From the NCBI GenBank assembly GCA_002914845.1, contig JXTC01000024.1, positions 871,159 to 935,158 on the forward strand: DNA of 64,000 nucleotides. Direction: 5' to 3'. Positions 46,648 to 59,105 of this stretch are shown piece by piece. Source of the stretch: Trema orientale (Eukaryota > Streptophyta > Magnoliopsida > Rosales > Cannabaceae). A model generated the notes under the pieces. The model was given only the letters and a program-made list of their open reading frames with translations. It was not told where the DNA came from and did not search any database. How positions within the stretch are numbered: position 1 is the first letter of the stretch; every line of letters starts with the position of its first letter. A program made the position numbers and the translations under genes.

Positions 46648-49600
46648 AAAGGTTGCATTCATTTCCGATGCACATTTATTATTATGATTATTGATGGACC
46701 TGTTGAATATTGAGTATGATTAATGGAACTTGATCTTGTAGACTTGTAGTTGTGTAGAATCACCTATAAGGGTTTTCATTGTCATGCCCATGGTTTTCAT
46801 TGTCATCAATTCCTCGTGGGACCTACCTGGCAATATGCTAGAGTTTCCTGCATTCCAAAGTTTGTAGGGTTTAGTGGGAGGATGAGTTTTTGATGAAAAA
46901 AATGTTTTAGTGACTTCTACGTTTGATCCAATGCATATTTGTAGGGTTTAGTGGGAGGATGAGTTTTTGATGAAAAAAATGTTTTAGTGACTTCTACGTT
47001 TGATCCAATGCATATTTATATTTAGCATCGACCGGTTGGATAATTGAAATTATGAAATGGTTTTCTTTTGAAATCACTCTGTTATCCTGGTAGTCGTAAG
47101 ACATTGTTTCTAATTAGGTGTAGCAGTATTCTTGCACAGAAGTGTGAAGTTATTTGTAACACTTTTTTCCCCCTCTCCATTTCAGCTTTTTTTTATTTTT
47201 ATTTTATTTTTTATTTTTTTAAATATTTTATTTTATTTTTAATTTTCTGACAATATCTTTATTGTTTCTCCTTATGTCTCTTCATTTTTCACTCTATGCA
47301 GTCGTTCGTTGATTTGCAATTTCCAAATGGGCAATTCACGTATGTGTCTGGTGAGGGGCTTAGTACAAGTGCGTTCTTGCCTATTTGTGGTGGCCTTTTA
47401 CAAGCTCAAGGTCAATATCCGGGAGAAATGAGATTCAGCTTTTCATGCAAGGTTCGCATACTGATTAGATACTTATATGTTTATTTTATTCTTCTTTCCT
47501 AGTGTTAATTATGTCTTAAGTTGTTGTTAGTTAGTTATTTTATTTTATTTTTGTTGTTGTTGTTGTTGTTGTTATTTATTTATTTATTTATTTTTGCACG
47601 AGAACTAAGAATTTCTGTTAAATGTTTTATTAGAATAAATGGGGAACACGCATCTCTCCGACGATACAATGGCCAGACAAGTCTTTTACATTAGGTCTTG
47701 CACAAGCCTTGGCCTGGCAGAGGTCTGGTCTCATGGTGAGGCCTACAGTCCAATTCAGGTCAGTTGTATGCTTTTCTCTTCAGTCTATTTTGCATTATAC
47801 AGTTAAAAGTGTTTGTTCATTAGAGTTATTTGTTCTTTTGTTTCAAAGTTCCACAACATACTAAACTTTAATCTGAATTTTTAAAAATGAGTACTAAACT
47901 TATATCTGAATGTTTTAAAAATGAGTTTCCTTGGTTCCTTTTAACTTGTAAGATTTGGCAAAAGACAGAAAATAAGAAGAAATACATTTCCCCAATATTA
48001 TAAGAAGACTTGAAAGAACACAGAAAATAAAAGGATGCAAAGCTAATTAAACTCTTTCTTACTATTCTCTGAGGTATAAAAAAAAAAAAATCTTTGGTTC
48101 CTATGCAATTTTCTGGCTTTGGCTGGGCTCTGCCTATTTAATCTGAACTCCTCTCCGGGACCAAAGGGTGGTTTAAATTTTGAAATATTACATTTCAGAT
48201 TTAAATAGCTGATTTTCACTATTACATGTATGCTCCGTATTTTGATATTTTTCCCTAGAAACAAAATTAAATCTCTGTATTATTAGACTCGGCTGTCTGG
48301 TCCCTATGTTGTATGGTAACATGTCATTACAACTTGGCAAATGGCCATTCCATTTGTTGTATGGCTATTATATATCAGGTTTAAATACCTAATTGTCAGT
48401 ACTATATTTGTGCCTCTTTTTTTGATTTTTTCCTAAGGAAACTATGTTGGCTGTAGTATTAGAATTTGGCTGTCGGGTCCCTATGTGTATATCGCCATAT
48501 TATTGTAACTGGGCCGATTGTATGTTTGGTGTTGGACAATCAGACATGGTGATAACCACCATCTGACTGGTGTAGCTGACTGCTTATTGAATATCGTTTT
48601 ACAAAATGACTTGGGTATGGAAACTTGTCTTATTCAGCAATAAATATAAAAGTGAAAAAATAGTTGGGTCTTGAAATTGTTTTATCCATGATGGATAAGA
48701 TTGCAATGTAGAGGGTGTCATACAGTTACATGTCCTCATAAACAGTTGCTTGAGTAGTTGGTATGAAGGTTCAAGTATTTGTTTTTACTGTGGGTAGTCT
48801 GTCTACTTTTAGTCTCCGTGCTAATTCAGGTCTCCAGGATTTTATCGTCAACCAAGTAGCTTATTCCTCAGTTTGCATTGCCTTCTACCTGGAAAATTTT
48901 TTCACTATTTTTCACAAATGGAATCATATCAGAAAGTGGTAAACCATTTTGAATAGGATTTTGTCCAAACTCCGAACTCATGTTCCAGTGGCATCAGGTA
49001 AGTCATGATTTGAAGTTGTTTGCTATTGCTAAGACGAAAGATTAGTCCCAGAAAATTGAGAAGTCATGATTTGGGGTTGTTTGATATGACAAAAGATAAA
49101 CAATCAGTCCCAAATTTAAAAGTTAGATTCTATCCTAGTCCCGTTGCCCCTCTTTGTTTTTTGATTCCTCTTGCAGTATGATTATTTAGGCTTTCTGTTA
49201 AACTTGATCATGTATTATTTACTATTCAACCTTTGTTACACTTGGTGTTTATGTTTTCCTCTCCTATAATTTATTGCAATCAGTTTATTGCCAACTTTTG
49301 GTGGAAGCAACCCTGGAATGCGGGCAGAACTTATTCATTCAGTGAAAGAACACCTGAATTTGATATGCGGTTGTGCACTAGCAACGCATCCTTCGGCGTA
49401 CGCATCAGTATCGGTGAGTTATTTCCATTCCAGTGTTGCAAGATGGTATTTATGTTTCCATAGCATATGCTTCTACTTTTCTTCTATCATCAAAACTAAA
49501 ACATTAGTTTACATCTACATTTCTCTTTGTTTGATCTAATTGCTAAATTTGAAATCTGATATTTGAATATTGGCTTTGAGGATTTTCAAACAAAGCTGGC

Positions 49601-49953
49601 TTTGATGCATATATTATTCATTGCAAAATGCAAGTTCTCTTTATGATCTGCATTTCCAATACTTACAGACAACGGATCTCTGTGTGGTTTGCTATTGTAA
49701 ATTATATTCAGTACTCTATGAGCTGCATATTGGTGTAGGTTCTTGACCGATAACTTGTATACTAATACCTATTATTTTGCTTTAATTACCTATTTGGGTT
49801 TGCTTATTTTTTCCGGTGGTGGTTCAGATTGGCAGGTCCAAGTGGAATGGAAATGTTGGGAATTCAGGGCTAGTGGTGAGAGTGGATGCTCCTCTTACCA
49901 ATGTTGGTCGACCTTCCTTCTCTGTTCAGTTAAATAGTGGTATTGAGTTCTAA
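43841..49953 (+). CDS. Conserved-looking protein of unknown function, beta-barrel-like (473 aa)
   Basis: Seven exons: 43841-44401, 45454-45693, 45813-45902, 47302-47451, 47634-47758, 49284-49413 and 49828-49953. Every junction is GT..AG and in phase, giving 473 residues. The ATG (MSVERSFEAWEEVQRHGQDL) is chosen because the frame further upstream has no other ATG. The first 120 residues are partly amphipathic helix, with a Gly-rich DIGNRIGQAGADFGACLNGM. Exons 2-7 encode short alternating strands separated by Gly/Asn/Ser turns (FLVQLGPVLFVRDATLLLPV; GQYPGEMRFSFSCKNKWGTR; LGLAQALAWQRSGLMVRPTV), ending in SFSVQLNSGIEF with a final Phe. That pattern fits a chloroplast or mitochondrial outer-membrane barrel with a C-terminal beta-signal. 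I do not recognise the family with certainty; plastid outer-envelope pore or TGD4-like proteins are candidates. The gene model is strong, the function open. Confidence 0.8.
46600..46645. repeat. CA microsatellite inside an intron
   Basis: About 22 CA units in intron 3 of the beta-barrel-like gene. The CVCVCV and HTHTHT reading frames across it are artefacts. Confidence 0.9.
46861..47017. repeat. 77-bp tandem duplication inside an intron
   Basis: TTTGTAGGGTTTAGTGGGAG begins at 46861 and again at 46938, and the 77 bases that follow are identical by eye. It is therefore recent. Located in intron 3 of the beta-barrel-like gene. Confidence 0.85.
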
Positions 49954-52200
49954 TTGTTTACTCCTATAATCTGCAATAGAATTGTATATAATTTCTGTCA
50001 AGCTTATTAATGCAACAACACCACGTGTAAATAAAAGTGTTGTTTCCAACTGTCATATACCGATCTCCCCTTTTTCCTATGTAGGGAGTTCATTTTCTTG
50101 TCATAACTTTCTTGTGTTAATATTGTCGTTATTTTTCCAGTCTATTTCTAGCTTCATGTAATGTTATTTTTCAAAATTTTCCCGGGATGTGGTACTGTAA
50201 CTGTTTGGGAAGTCAACAAAAAAGAAAAGGTTCGAAAGCAAGGAAAGGTTCACACAAGTGGCTGTTATTTTGGCGGCCATGGGTGACTATTGATTACATT
50301 TTTTTTCCCTCCCAAGGATAGAAGTGTTAATATTATTATTCGGTGACTATTGAACATGTATATAAGTTGCTCTCTGGAAAATGTCTGTAATTGTGCTAGT
50401 ATGCAAAAAGTGTAGCAGTACTAGCGAGGACAACCCGATTGTTTGTTCGTTTTTGTTTTTTGGGATAAAAAATGGGGCTCCTCAAGGAATAATTTTAATA
50501 AAAATTAAAAGCTTCAATCATAGTACAAGAACAGAGTATTATAAATTCAAATTTCTCAAAAAAAGGACGAAAAGTGGAACATAAATACAACAGTAGTAAG
50601 ATTGTGCACTATATAATTTATCAAGAGAGAAAGATAGCAAACCAGTAAACAATTTGTCTTTATTTGCTTTGTGTTCTTTGTAGGTAGAGTATTATGATTC
50701 TAACACTAAATGAGATTTACACTATGTTGAAAAGAAAATAAACGCATTTGCATTATAAATTTGAATCTGAAGAAAGATTAGGAAGTAATAAATCTAGATT
50801 TGAATATGGACTTATTAGAATAATAAAAAGACGAAAAAATCCGTCATTCTTGAAAGAGAGTGAGAGGATAGAAGAGGAAGAGAAAGAGATGTTGGAGAAA
50901 GAGATCAAGGTATTCCCTCTCCAGCTCTTGTGATAGTTACGATATAAATTTTTTGAGAGAGAAAAAAGAGGTTAGTATTTTTTGGGAGTAGAGATGAGGA
51001 GTACCTTATTCGAGCTCAGCAATCATCCCTCAAAATAGTTATACGCCATGTCGGTGAAGATAAGAGACCTACTTGGAGCTTTTTTTTTTTCCCCCCCCCC
51101 CCTTCCTGTGCTAATAGAGCTTTCTAGTCTAATCTATACGGAGGTTTGTATAAAAACTAGAGATGCTTAGGAGTTGTCAGTCTTTATGACTGAGCTTCTT
51201 TCTTGTCAAGTTATAAACAGTGGTAAAATGTTTGACGAAACATTATCTAAGCAGAGTTATGATCTATTGGAAAAAGAGCTAGTCCGTGAATCTTTCGTAG
51301 AAACTGTATTGTGGCCTTTGCTTAGTCGCTTTTTTATTTATTCATTTATTTTTTGATAATAAAAAGGGCGGATGAGATTCCGGTGGCGGGTTACTTCCCA
51401 GAGCCACCCTCATTCGATTGGGCTCCCAAAGATGACGTGGGAGTTCGAACTCATGACCTCACCCTAGTCGCATTTTTATTTAATCTTTATTATTTGCAGA
51501 AGTCAATGTTTTCTGTTTGGTTTGTCACTACAATGAATATAGATCTCATGTTGTAATTATCCATATATAGCTTGTTTCTTTTTTATTTTGTTTGTTCAAT
51601 AAAACTCTGAAGCGAGGCTGCATTTTATCCTATGCGTTTTCTCCTGTTATTAATCAGTTGTTTGGGATTTTGTAATAAGATTGATTACTATTTTTTTTTT
51701 TCATTGTCCAACAAGTCAACTATTATAAGAATAATGGATTATTATTTTATGAATTGCATGCTTAAAAATTAACTTTTGCCCTTTAAGAAGAGTCATGATG
51801 ACACAATTATCAATGTAAGGTGGGTGAACCTTTATGCTTATCTCTCTCTCTATTTTTTTTTTTTTCCGGTATACGTTATGAAATTTTAATAGTTTCTGTA
51901 GTTAGCAAATTTTACATATATATAATGTGCAATTTTTTTGTAATTTTTTTTTGGAACGGCTTATTTTATATAAATAATTAAAATATAAAATTGAAGATAT
52001 ATAGTATTACCAAAGGGTTCCGAGTTGTTTACTACTTTTTGTCAATGAATTGATGTGGCCAATTCATTGATAAATTTAATTAAATTGGTTAACACCAGAT
52101 GTAAATAACAAAAACGCTTTGTACCACAACTAATATAAGCTAGTGGGGTAATTGTAAAAACCTATAATTTTATTATTAATATTATTTTTTTTTTAATTTT
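49954..52200. other. Intergenic region with retroposon-like fragments
   Basis: The 3' UTR of the preceding gene probably covers the first few hundred bases. 50445-50940 looks like an antisense retroposon (T-rich start, TTTTAATAAAAATTAAAAGC tail, purine-rich far end) resembling 15560-16120. A 12-base poly-C tract follows T's at 51081-51102. 51360-51470 carries a minus-strand SINE-like B box (GAGTTCGAACTCC). No gene is supported. Confidence 0.4.
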
Positions 52201-53500
52201 TAAGTGGTGAGACCTACCACTTTGAAAAAAAATAAAACACTCCCCTTACCTTTTCCTTTACCCACCCGAGACCCGACTACTATGTCTCCCCACTTTCATT
52301 TTTTTATTTTTATTTTCCCTCTTCTTTTTCTTTTCCTTTTATTCCCTTCTTCTTCTTCATTCACAATAAACCTCCCCCCTCTCTCATATATCTCTCTCGG
52401 CTCACTTCCCCCTAGAACGCCATCGCACTCCAGCCGCCTTGACTTGCTCCCCACGGTGTCTCAACGCTACACCGGAAGTTCTACCGCCATCCAAGCTCGA
52501 GGACGCGTGTAGGAAGTCGCAAATACAAACACCAAACTTACCGGATTTCGCCACAATACAGGTCGTTTTGGTCTACCCGAACCTCGTCACTTTTAGGGGA
52601 CAACGACCCAAGATCCCAGCTTCTTTCTCCAGCACCATGCCCGTGACAATTTATTTCGGTAGACTTTTTCAGATTTTGGTGTTATTAAAAAAATGGCGTT
52701 TGTGTAATTATTTTGGACAATATATCTCATAGGTCGTGAAATTTAAGGAGAAGATTAAGACAATTAAGGTATAAATTGTGTAATTAAGTTGTGTGGAATT
52801 AAAACCCGGATTGTAAGAATTTTCGGAAAAAAAAGAATATTGTATTTTTGCAAGTCAAATATTGAAAAAATGGTATTTTTGAAATTTGACTTACTATTGG
52901 GCCTTTGGACCGAATAAGAAAAAGATGGTATTATTATAAAACAAACTAAAAAGTTGATATATCCATAACCCAATTTAGACAAAAATAGTATTTTTGGAAC
53001 TATAATAAATATTGGGCCATTTGGGTCTCGGGCCTGTGGTAAAAGTTGGCAAGAAATCATATTTTTATAAATATTTGCCAAATATTAGTATTTGTACAAA
53101 TACTTTCCAGAAAATTGCATTTTTGTAATCTGATAAGGAATTGGGCTGAAAGTGTGGTATAGGGCCTCGGGCTGAATTGAGAAAAAAGTGATATAGTTCT
53201 AAGAAATTGATGTTTTCCAAAATTTTTCTGAAAAGTGGTATTTTTAATAAATATTCAGAAAGATGATATTTTTCTAAATACTTTTGAAAAGTAATACTTT
53301 TATAACTTTGGGATCCTTTTAATGAAAAAATGTCATGAAACCCACATTTTCGAGCGGCTTATTTAAACGTACCACCAGCTAAATATTACTACCACTTTTT
53401 TAGACTTGAATGACCATTTTACCCTCACTTAAATAGATACTCATCTTCAGCGTTTTATTTAGCTTTCTCACAGAATGCCTCTCTCTCTCTCTCTCTCTCC
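52201..53500. other. Unassigned region left of the Ulp1-type gene
   Basis: 52240-52660 is pyrimidine-rich with 97-102-residue frames that show no domain. 52740-53340 is AT-rich with repeated 'AAAGTGGTATTTTT' texture as at 8400-9300. This may be the terminal part of the transposon carrying the Ulp1-type gene, but I could not define its end. A CT microsatellite lies at 53478-53500. Confidence 0.35.
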
Positions 53501-53504
53501 CCAT

Positions 53505-53770
53505 TATTAAGCAGAGAACGGTGTCGACGACCTCAAATTTTTGTCGGAGAGGACTTCGATTATTGACGGCAAAGGCTTGTATCTCGAATTTAGACGGCGG
53601 AGAACGGTGTCGACAACCTCGAATTTTGGCAGCGAGGACTTCGATTATTTACAGCGGAGGCTTGTATCTTGACTCTAGGCGGTAGAGAACTGGCGAGGAC
53701 GTCGATTCTCGAGGTTGGCAGCGAGGACTTCGATTATTGAGGGCAGAGACTTGCATCTCTACTATAGATG
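53505..53770. repeat. Minisatellite with three to four units upstream of the Ulp1-type gene
   Basis: A unit of about 80-90 bases built from GAGAACGGTGTCGACGACCT, GGCAGCGAGGACTTCGATTA and GGCTTGTATCTCGAATTTAG recurs with small gaps. It is markedly GC-richer than its surroundings and may be the untranslated leader of the transposon gene. Confidence 0.65.
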
Positions 53771-55663
53771 GCAGGAGACCTTGCTTTTAGGAAAGGAGGA
53801 TTTCGATTTTAGGTTTCAGGCATCGATGATTTCAATCACATTGCATGAGATTTATAGTTTTCAGGTACTTCTCCATTTCTCTTTAGCGTTTCATGCGATT
53901 TAAAATGTAGTTTCAATTTTTTTATAGGGCAACAGTTTGAATAAAAAAGGAAAATGTCTAAAACTAGCCTCAATTCCAGTGTTCAGTCTTAGTTATTTCT
54001 GTACATCTTCTTAGAGGAGCCGCTAAGATCAATTTGTGCCCTCTGCTTTGTTTCTTGGTATTATGTTTGGTTTCTTTGTTAATAGAATAGTTTTGGGAAT
54101 ATGAAGTTAATCAGATTAAGGCATTTTAGGAAAATTTGACAAGAGCAAAATCTCCATGTTATTATTTGCTCGTATGTTGTTTGTGAGTTTTTCTGGGACC
54201 AGTTTCTAATGTATCCTATGTTTATGGATGGATTCAAAACCAGTTTGTAGGAAGTGCATATGTGAGAGAAGCTCTCAGGTGATGAGGTCTACAGTTGTCT
54301 TGTTTGCAATATTAATTTGGGGTGTCCATAATTTATATTTGATGTATTTGTTTTTAAAATGACAAACATAATCACTATGCACATATCCCCTGAGATATAT
54401 GTGGTCAAAAAGTAAGAGTCAGCGATGAATACTGACCAATAATAATTATGTTATAAATAATGACAGGATTCTTCTCAAACAAAGCAATAGTAAAAGGACA
54501 AGGAAGATAAAAATAGTGAAAGGAGATCAGAAAGAAAACAGTGGTAGAAACATTGAAAAAGAAGTTAGAAACCACGTCTCTAAGGTAAGTAGATTACAGT
54601 TTTTTAGTTGAAAAGTACTGCAATAGAATTATGATTCAGTCAAAGTATGTATGAACAAATACACAAGTGTATATACATAAATTCTGTATTACATTTCATT
54701 TTTTGTTACAAAAGTAGTGGTAAGTGACTGAGTATGGAATTAGAGTTGTTGAAAAGTTATACTAAAGGAAAAGAATAAAGCAATTACGAATAAACATCAT
54801 TAGCAATTACGATACATACTGTTATCAAAGCCTTCTTCCTGCGACCACACAGAAAGGTAGTTTGATAACAAATACTCAATGAGCTGGATATTGTTGATTC
54901 TTTAAAAACGGATCAGACATGTATAAAGTGCTCTCAAGGGATCTTTTAATGACTTTCTTGTCATTTTGGATGCAAATTCCTTTTCTATATATATCTTGTC
55001 CTTCTCTCTTTGATACATACCTTTCATTTCATCACATATGTATTATATATACTTAATTGAATCAATAATAATTAGAAGAATGAAAAAAAAAATGATAACA
55101 AGAAAGAGGGCCTCTCAGCCACTAATCTTATTCTCATAATTTCCCATCTGGATTCTTTTCATTTGGTAAATTTTTATTGATAATGCTTTGTTTTTTCAAG
55201 TAGCTGTCATAGAAAAAGCTTCTAGTTTTTGGATATTTTATAAATCTCATGTCAAATTTTGCTTATTTTTTCCTTTGGTTTCAGGAATCCTTGAATTGCA
55301 GGTCGATGGGTGATTTTTTTTTTTTTTTTTGGATTTTGATGCTCCTGGTTGAATGCTAAGATTCCCATTTTGTGTCCAACAACAAAGAGCATCCTAGCTT
55401 CATTTAAATAGTCTTTTAAGGTGCAGTATTGCTGTTTTAATCTGCATTACTAGAATTCTCATATAATGTATTTTTTAATATTATCACGTTATGTTCCATA
55501 TTCCTTTAAAGAATCAGGGAAGCGATATAATAAGTTTTTTTACGTAATTCTCAATGACTTATGTAGTGCTAACTATATCTAGTATATGCTTTATTGATTT
55601 AGTTGTTTCCAATGTTTTCGTATATGATCCTATATTCTCTGAATAATTTTACAGTCTATTATA

Positions 55664-58600
55664 ATGGTTCAAACTCGTAAACATGATAGCAAGGGCAAAG
55701 GAATAGTGGATAATACTCTAGAAACGGCTAAAGTGAAAAAAACGAGGGCATCAAAGGTAATAATTAGTCTGTTTACTCTTCCAATTCATTATAATCTTAT
55801 ATAAATTAATGTTTTTTACTATTGTTTTTGTAGGAGTTGCCCCATCGTCTTCCACTTGATGATTGGTTCAACACAAAGATTTTGCAGTATGGACAATTAT
55901 CTTCTATAAAGTTGATAAATGAAAAACTAACAGAGAGACAATTAGATATGTTTAAGAATTGTTGTTTTGGGCATCTTTTAGATGTTAATACGACTGAATT
56001 TTCAGCCCAAATAGTCCATAGCTTCCTTTTGAGAGAGGTTATATATGATGATATTCCTGGGATGTGGTTCAGATTTGGGAGTACAGTGTGTAGGTTCTCA
56101 ATTGATGGATTTACTTCAATCACTAACCTTAAATGTGATGACGCAATCTTGAAATGGGAGTTTCCTAAGGAAAAGAAAAGCCCTAGGATTAAGGAGCTTT
56201 ATTTCTCCACCCATTCAAATGTTAGTAAAGGAGACTTACTAGAATTTTTTAAAGGCAAGCCACAGTTTTTATGTGATGAGGACACTGTTAAATTAGCTCA
56301 ACTGTTAGTGGTAGAATGTCTGCTTTTGAGTAAACGACCAAGAGTGGTCCTTGATGATTACATAATGAGGCTCGTAGACGATCAAGATAGATTCAATGAC
56401 TATTCTTGGGGTCTTCGGTCGTATAACGATACTATTGGATATTTACATAAGGCTCTTAAGTTCAAGACTCCAAATGAATCTAATTCAGTTACTTATGAGC
56501 TTTGTGGTTTTCCTCTGGTATTCCAAGTTTGGGCATATGAAATCATTCCTATGTTAGGTAAACATTATGCTAATAGACTTGGAAATAAAATACCTAAGAT
56601 ACTAAATTGGAGTAATACTCTAAAGCCTCATCTTGATGACTTACTTACAAGTGTTTTTGGTTCAAAAGAGGTAATATGTTTATAAATTTTACTTATTTTA
56701 TTACTTAAGTTTTGACTTACTCTTCTACTATATTAATTGTTTGAAATATGAACATTCTTGTAGCTTGAAGTTCATACATTTGATGACAAGAAGGTTGATG
56801 AACCTAATCTTCAATTACTTGAACAACCTACCAATCCTGCTCCCAAATCATCTCCAGGACCATCAAAGAGGTCTATCCCAACAGCTGCAGAGCCGTCGTC
56901 AAAAAAGACACGACTAGATCCCATTCAGGTAAGCATATTTTTCTTTACACATATATTCTTTGTTTCTGCTTTTTTTTTTCTTCTCAGTTATTTTTTATAT
57001 TGACCTTTTTTTTGGTATTTAAATATGTTATAGGAGCTGCAAAAAGATTTTAATGACTTCAAGGTTGAGGTCCAGTCCAAGCTTTCTACTATTACAGACT
57101 TTTTAGCTGTCCTCTCAAATCAATTTGCTAGCTCATTTGACTTGTTGAAGGAAATTAAGGATAAGATGGCTCATACAACTCCCTCTAGTATTGTTGAAGA
57201 AGAAGGGCACGGTTTACATCAGCAAGAAGATAATGGTCAAAGTGTACCTCAGCAAGAAGACAATGGAGATGATGGAACCATTAATGTTGCTGTCAATATT
57301 CCTGAGAATTTACCTTGTTCATATGTCATATTAAGGATTCCATGAAGGTTTGTGACAAATTTTCTGCTTTATTATCTTTAGTTTAGTTTACTTGTCATCT
57401 TGTTATTTGTTTATATATATTTTTTTCTACTTTAGCTAATATATCATTGCCTTTTTTACACCCTTTTCATTGAATTTATGTTTTTTACACCCTTTTCATT
57501 GAATTTACGTTTATTCAAGTGTAATACTTTATTGGTTTACCAGATTACTAAATGAATATTTAATCTTATTACTTTTTGATCTTTTCTTTATTTTTCAGGT
57601 TAATTTTAATGCATCGAGTGTGCATGAAAAAGGGAAAGAAAAGCTTCACTTGGAGAGTTGTCCAAGTATAGTGAGGAATCCCAAATTGAGTCTAAGATCA
57701 ATTGTAGAAACTCTGCATGTTTCTACTTCTAGTGGCTGTCAGGCGTTAACACCTATAAGTAACATTGAAGCAGTTGAGAAAAGTCTAGCAAGTGACAGTG
57801 GACCAAGTTGTACACTCATTCCTCCACCTGCTACAAAAGTCTCTCCTTATGTGAAAGTGAAGCCTTTCAGGCCTTTTGTTGGAGAGGGATGTACATGGGA
57901 ACCGCATTATAGGAGGAGGTGCCCTTTTTTTCTACCTCTTTCTGATGAGCTTCCCCTGGATTTAGAGAGAGATTTTTCGGATTGGATTAACATTGGTTTA
58001 AACAAGAGGGCCAGGTAAGTTATTTATTTATAGTGATAGATAGGTAAACCACTGGTTGTAAATAAATGGTTTGCTTGCTATATATTTTTTCGTTTCAGTT
58101 TTATTCATGCAAATATTCTACTTGTTTAAATCAGTGGTTTGCTTCCTTTATATTTTTGCTTTTCATTTTTCTTTTTCATGCTAATACTCTTGTTTCTTTG
58201 ATAGGAAAATTTTTTACCCTGGTTATAATGTATTGGATCCTGAGTTTGATTTCAAAATTGATGTTATCTCAAGCAAGAGTTGGTTCTACAAGTTATCTCA
58301 ACCGGGACAATTACTATCAGATTTAGTAAGTTTCTTAACTTAATTTTACTTTTTCTAGCTTAGTTCCTTTTTTTTTTTTTTTTATAATTAGTTTTCTGGT
58401 TTCATCCTTTTGATGTAGCATGTTGATGTGATGTTCTATTATCTTCGGAAGAAAGCTCTTTATCATCCGAATTTTTATTCTGTAAAGAGTACAACTTCTT
58501 CTAGAGTTTTCGACTTTTATCTTGTGAGGGCATATGATGGTATGAAGATTGCAGCATCATCTCCCATGTATTTTGACTGGACTGTAGAAGCTGCAATGTG

Positions 58601-59105
58601 TAATTATGTGATAGGATATGCTTACTGTGGCAGACCTTGGGATGATGTTGATTTAGTCTATATGCCAATGCTTGTGACAAACAATCATTGGTGTCTTGGT
58701 GTTCTAGACATATTGGAAAAAAAGATTACCATATATGATTCCATTAGAGGTGCTAAGCATAATATTGAAGTAACGAACCATACTGAAAAATATGCCATTA
58801 TGTTACCTTAATTATTTATCCATCTTCAGTTTTGGGATATCAGAAACGATTATCATGTTGGAGATGGATATGCACCTTTTAAGGTTGAATGGACAGAAAA
58901 TGTTCATCAGCAAGATAATGAGTTAGTATTTTTGAACTAGTTTAGTCATGTTTCTAATCAATTATGTCGTTCACTCATGTTTTCAACATCATCAAGATAT
59001 TTTGTTCATTGATGCAGTTTTGATTGTGGCATATTTATGACTAAGTTCGTTGAATTTTGTCAATTGGTTTCCCCATCATTAAAGATTCAACGAACTTGGT
59101 CATAA
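55664..59105 (+). pseudogene. Transposon-borne DUF1985 plus Ulp1-type (C48) protease gene
   Basis: Exons inferred by phase: 55664-55756, 55834-56670, 56764-56928, 57034-about 57345, 57599-58014, 58205-58325, 58419-58921 and 59018-59105. Exon 2 encodes a DUF1985-like region (LPLDDWFNTKILQYGQLSSI, IVHSFLLREVIYDD, WFRFGSTVCRFSIDGFTSIT). Exons 7-8 encode a Ulp1 peptidase: His in TNNHWCLGVLDI, Asp in ITIYDSIRG, Gln in HQQDN and the nucleophile Cys in FDCGIFMTKF, whose codon frame is restored across the 58922-59017 intron. Such genes ride on plant Mutator-like and CACTA-like elements. Breaks: TGA at 57343-57345 unless another donor is used, and TAA at 58809-58811 between the Asp and Gln/Cys parts, where the inverted copy has a sense codon. 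The last coding exon runs into the loop of the palindrome. Possible leader exon at 54468-54584. Confidence 0.75.

Noticed and set aside
46223..46694. Reading frames with CVCVCV or HTHTHT runs on both strands
   Set aside because: They are translations of the intronic CA microsatellite inside a spliced gene.
52204..52732. Secreted or membrane protein gene suggested by a hydrophobic Phe/Leu/Ser-rich frame
   Set aside because: The hydrophobic run is the translation of a TTTTCTTTTCC-type pyrimidine tract. No splice structure or domain supports a gene.
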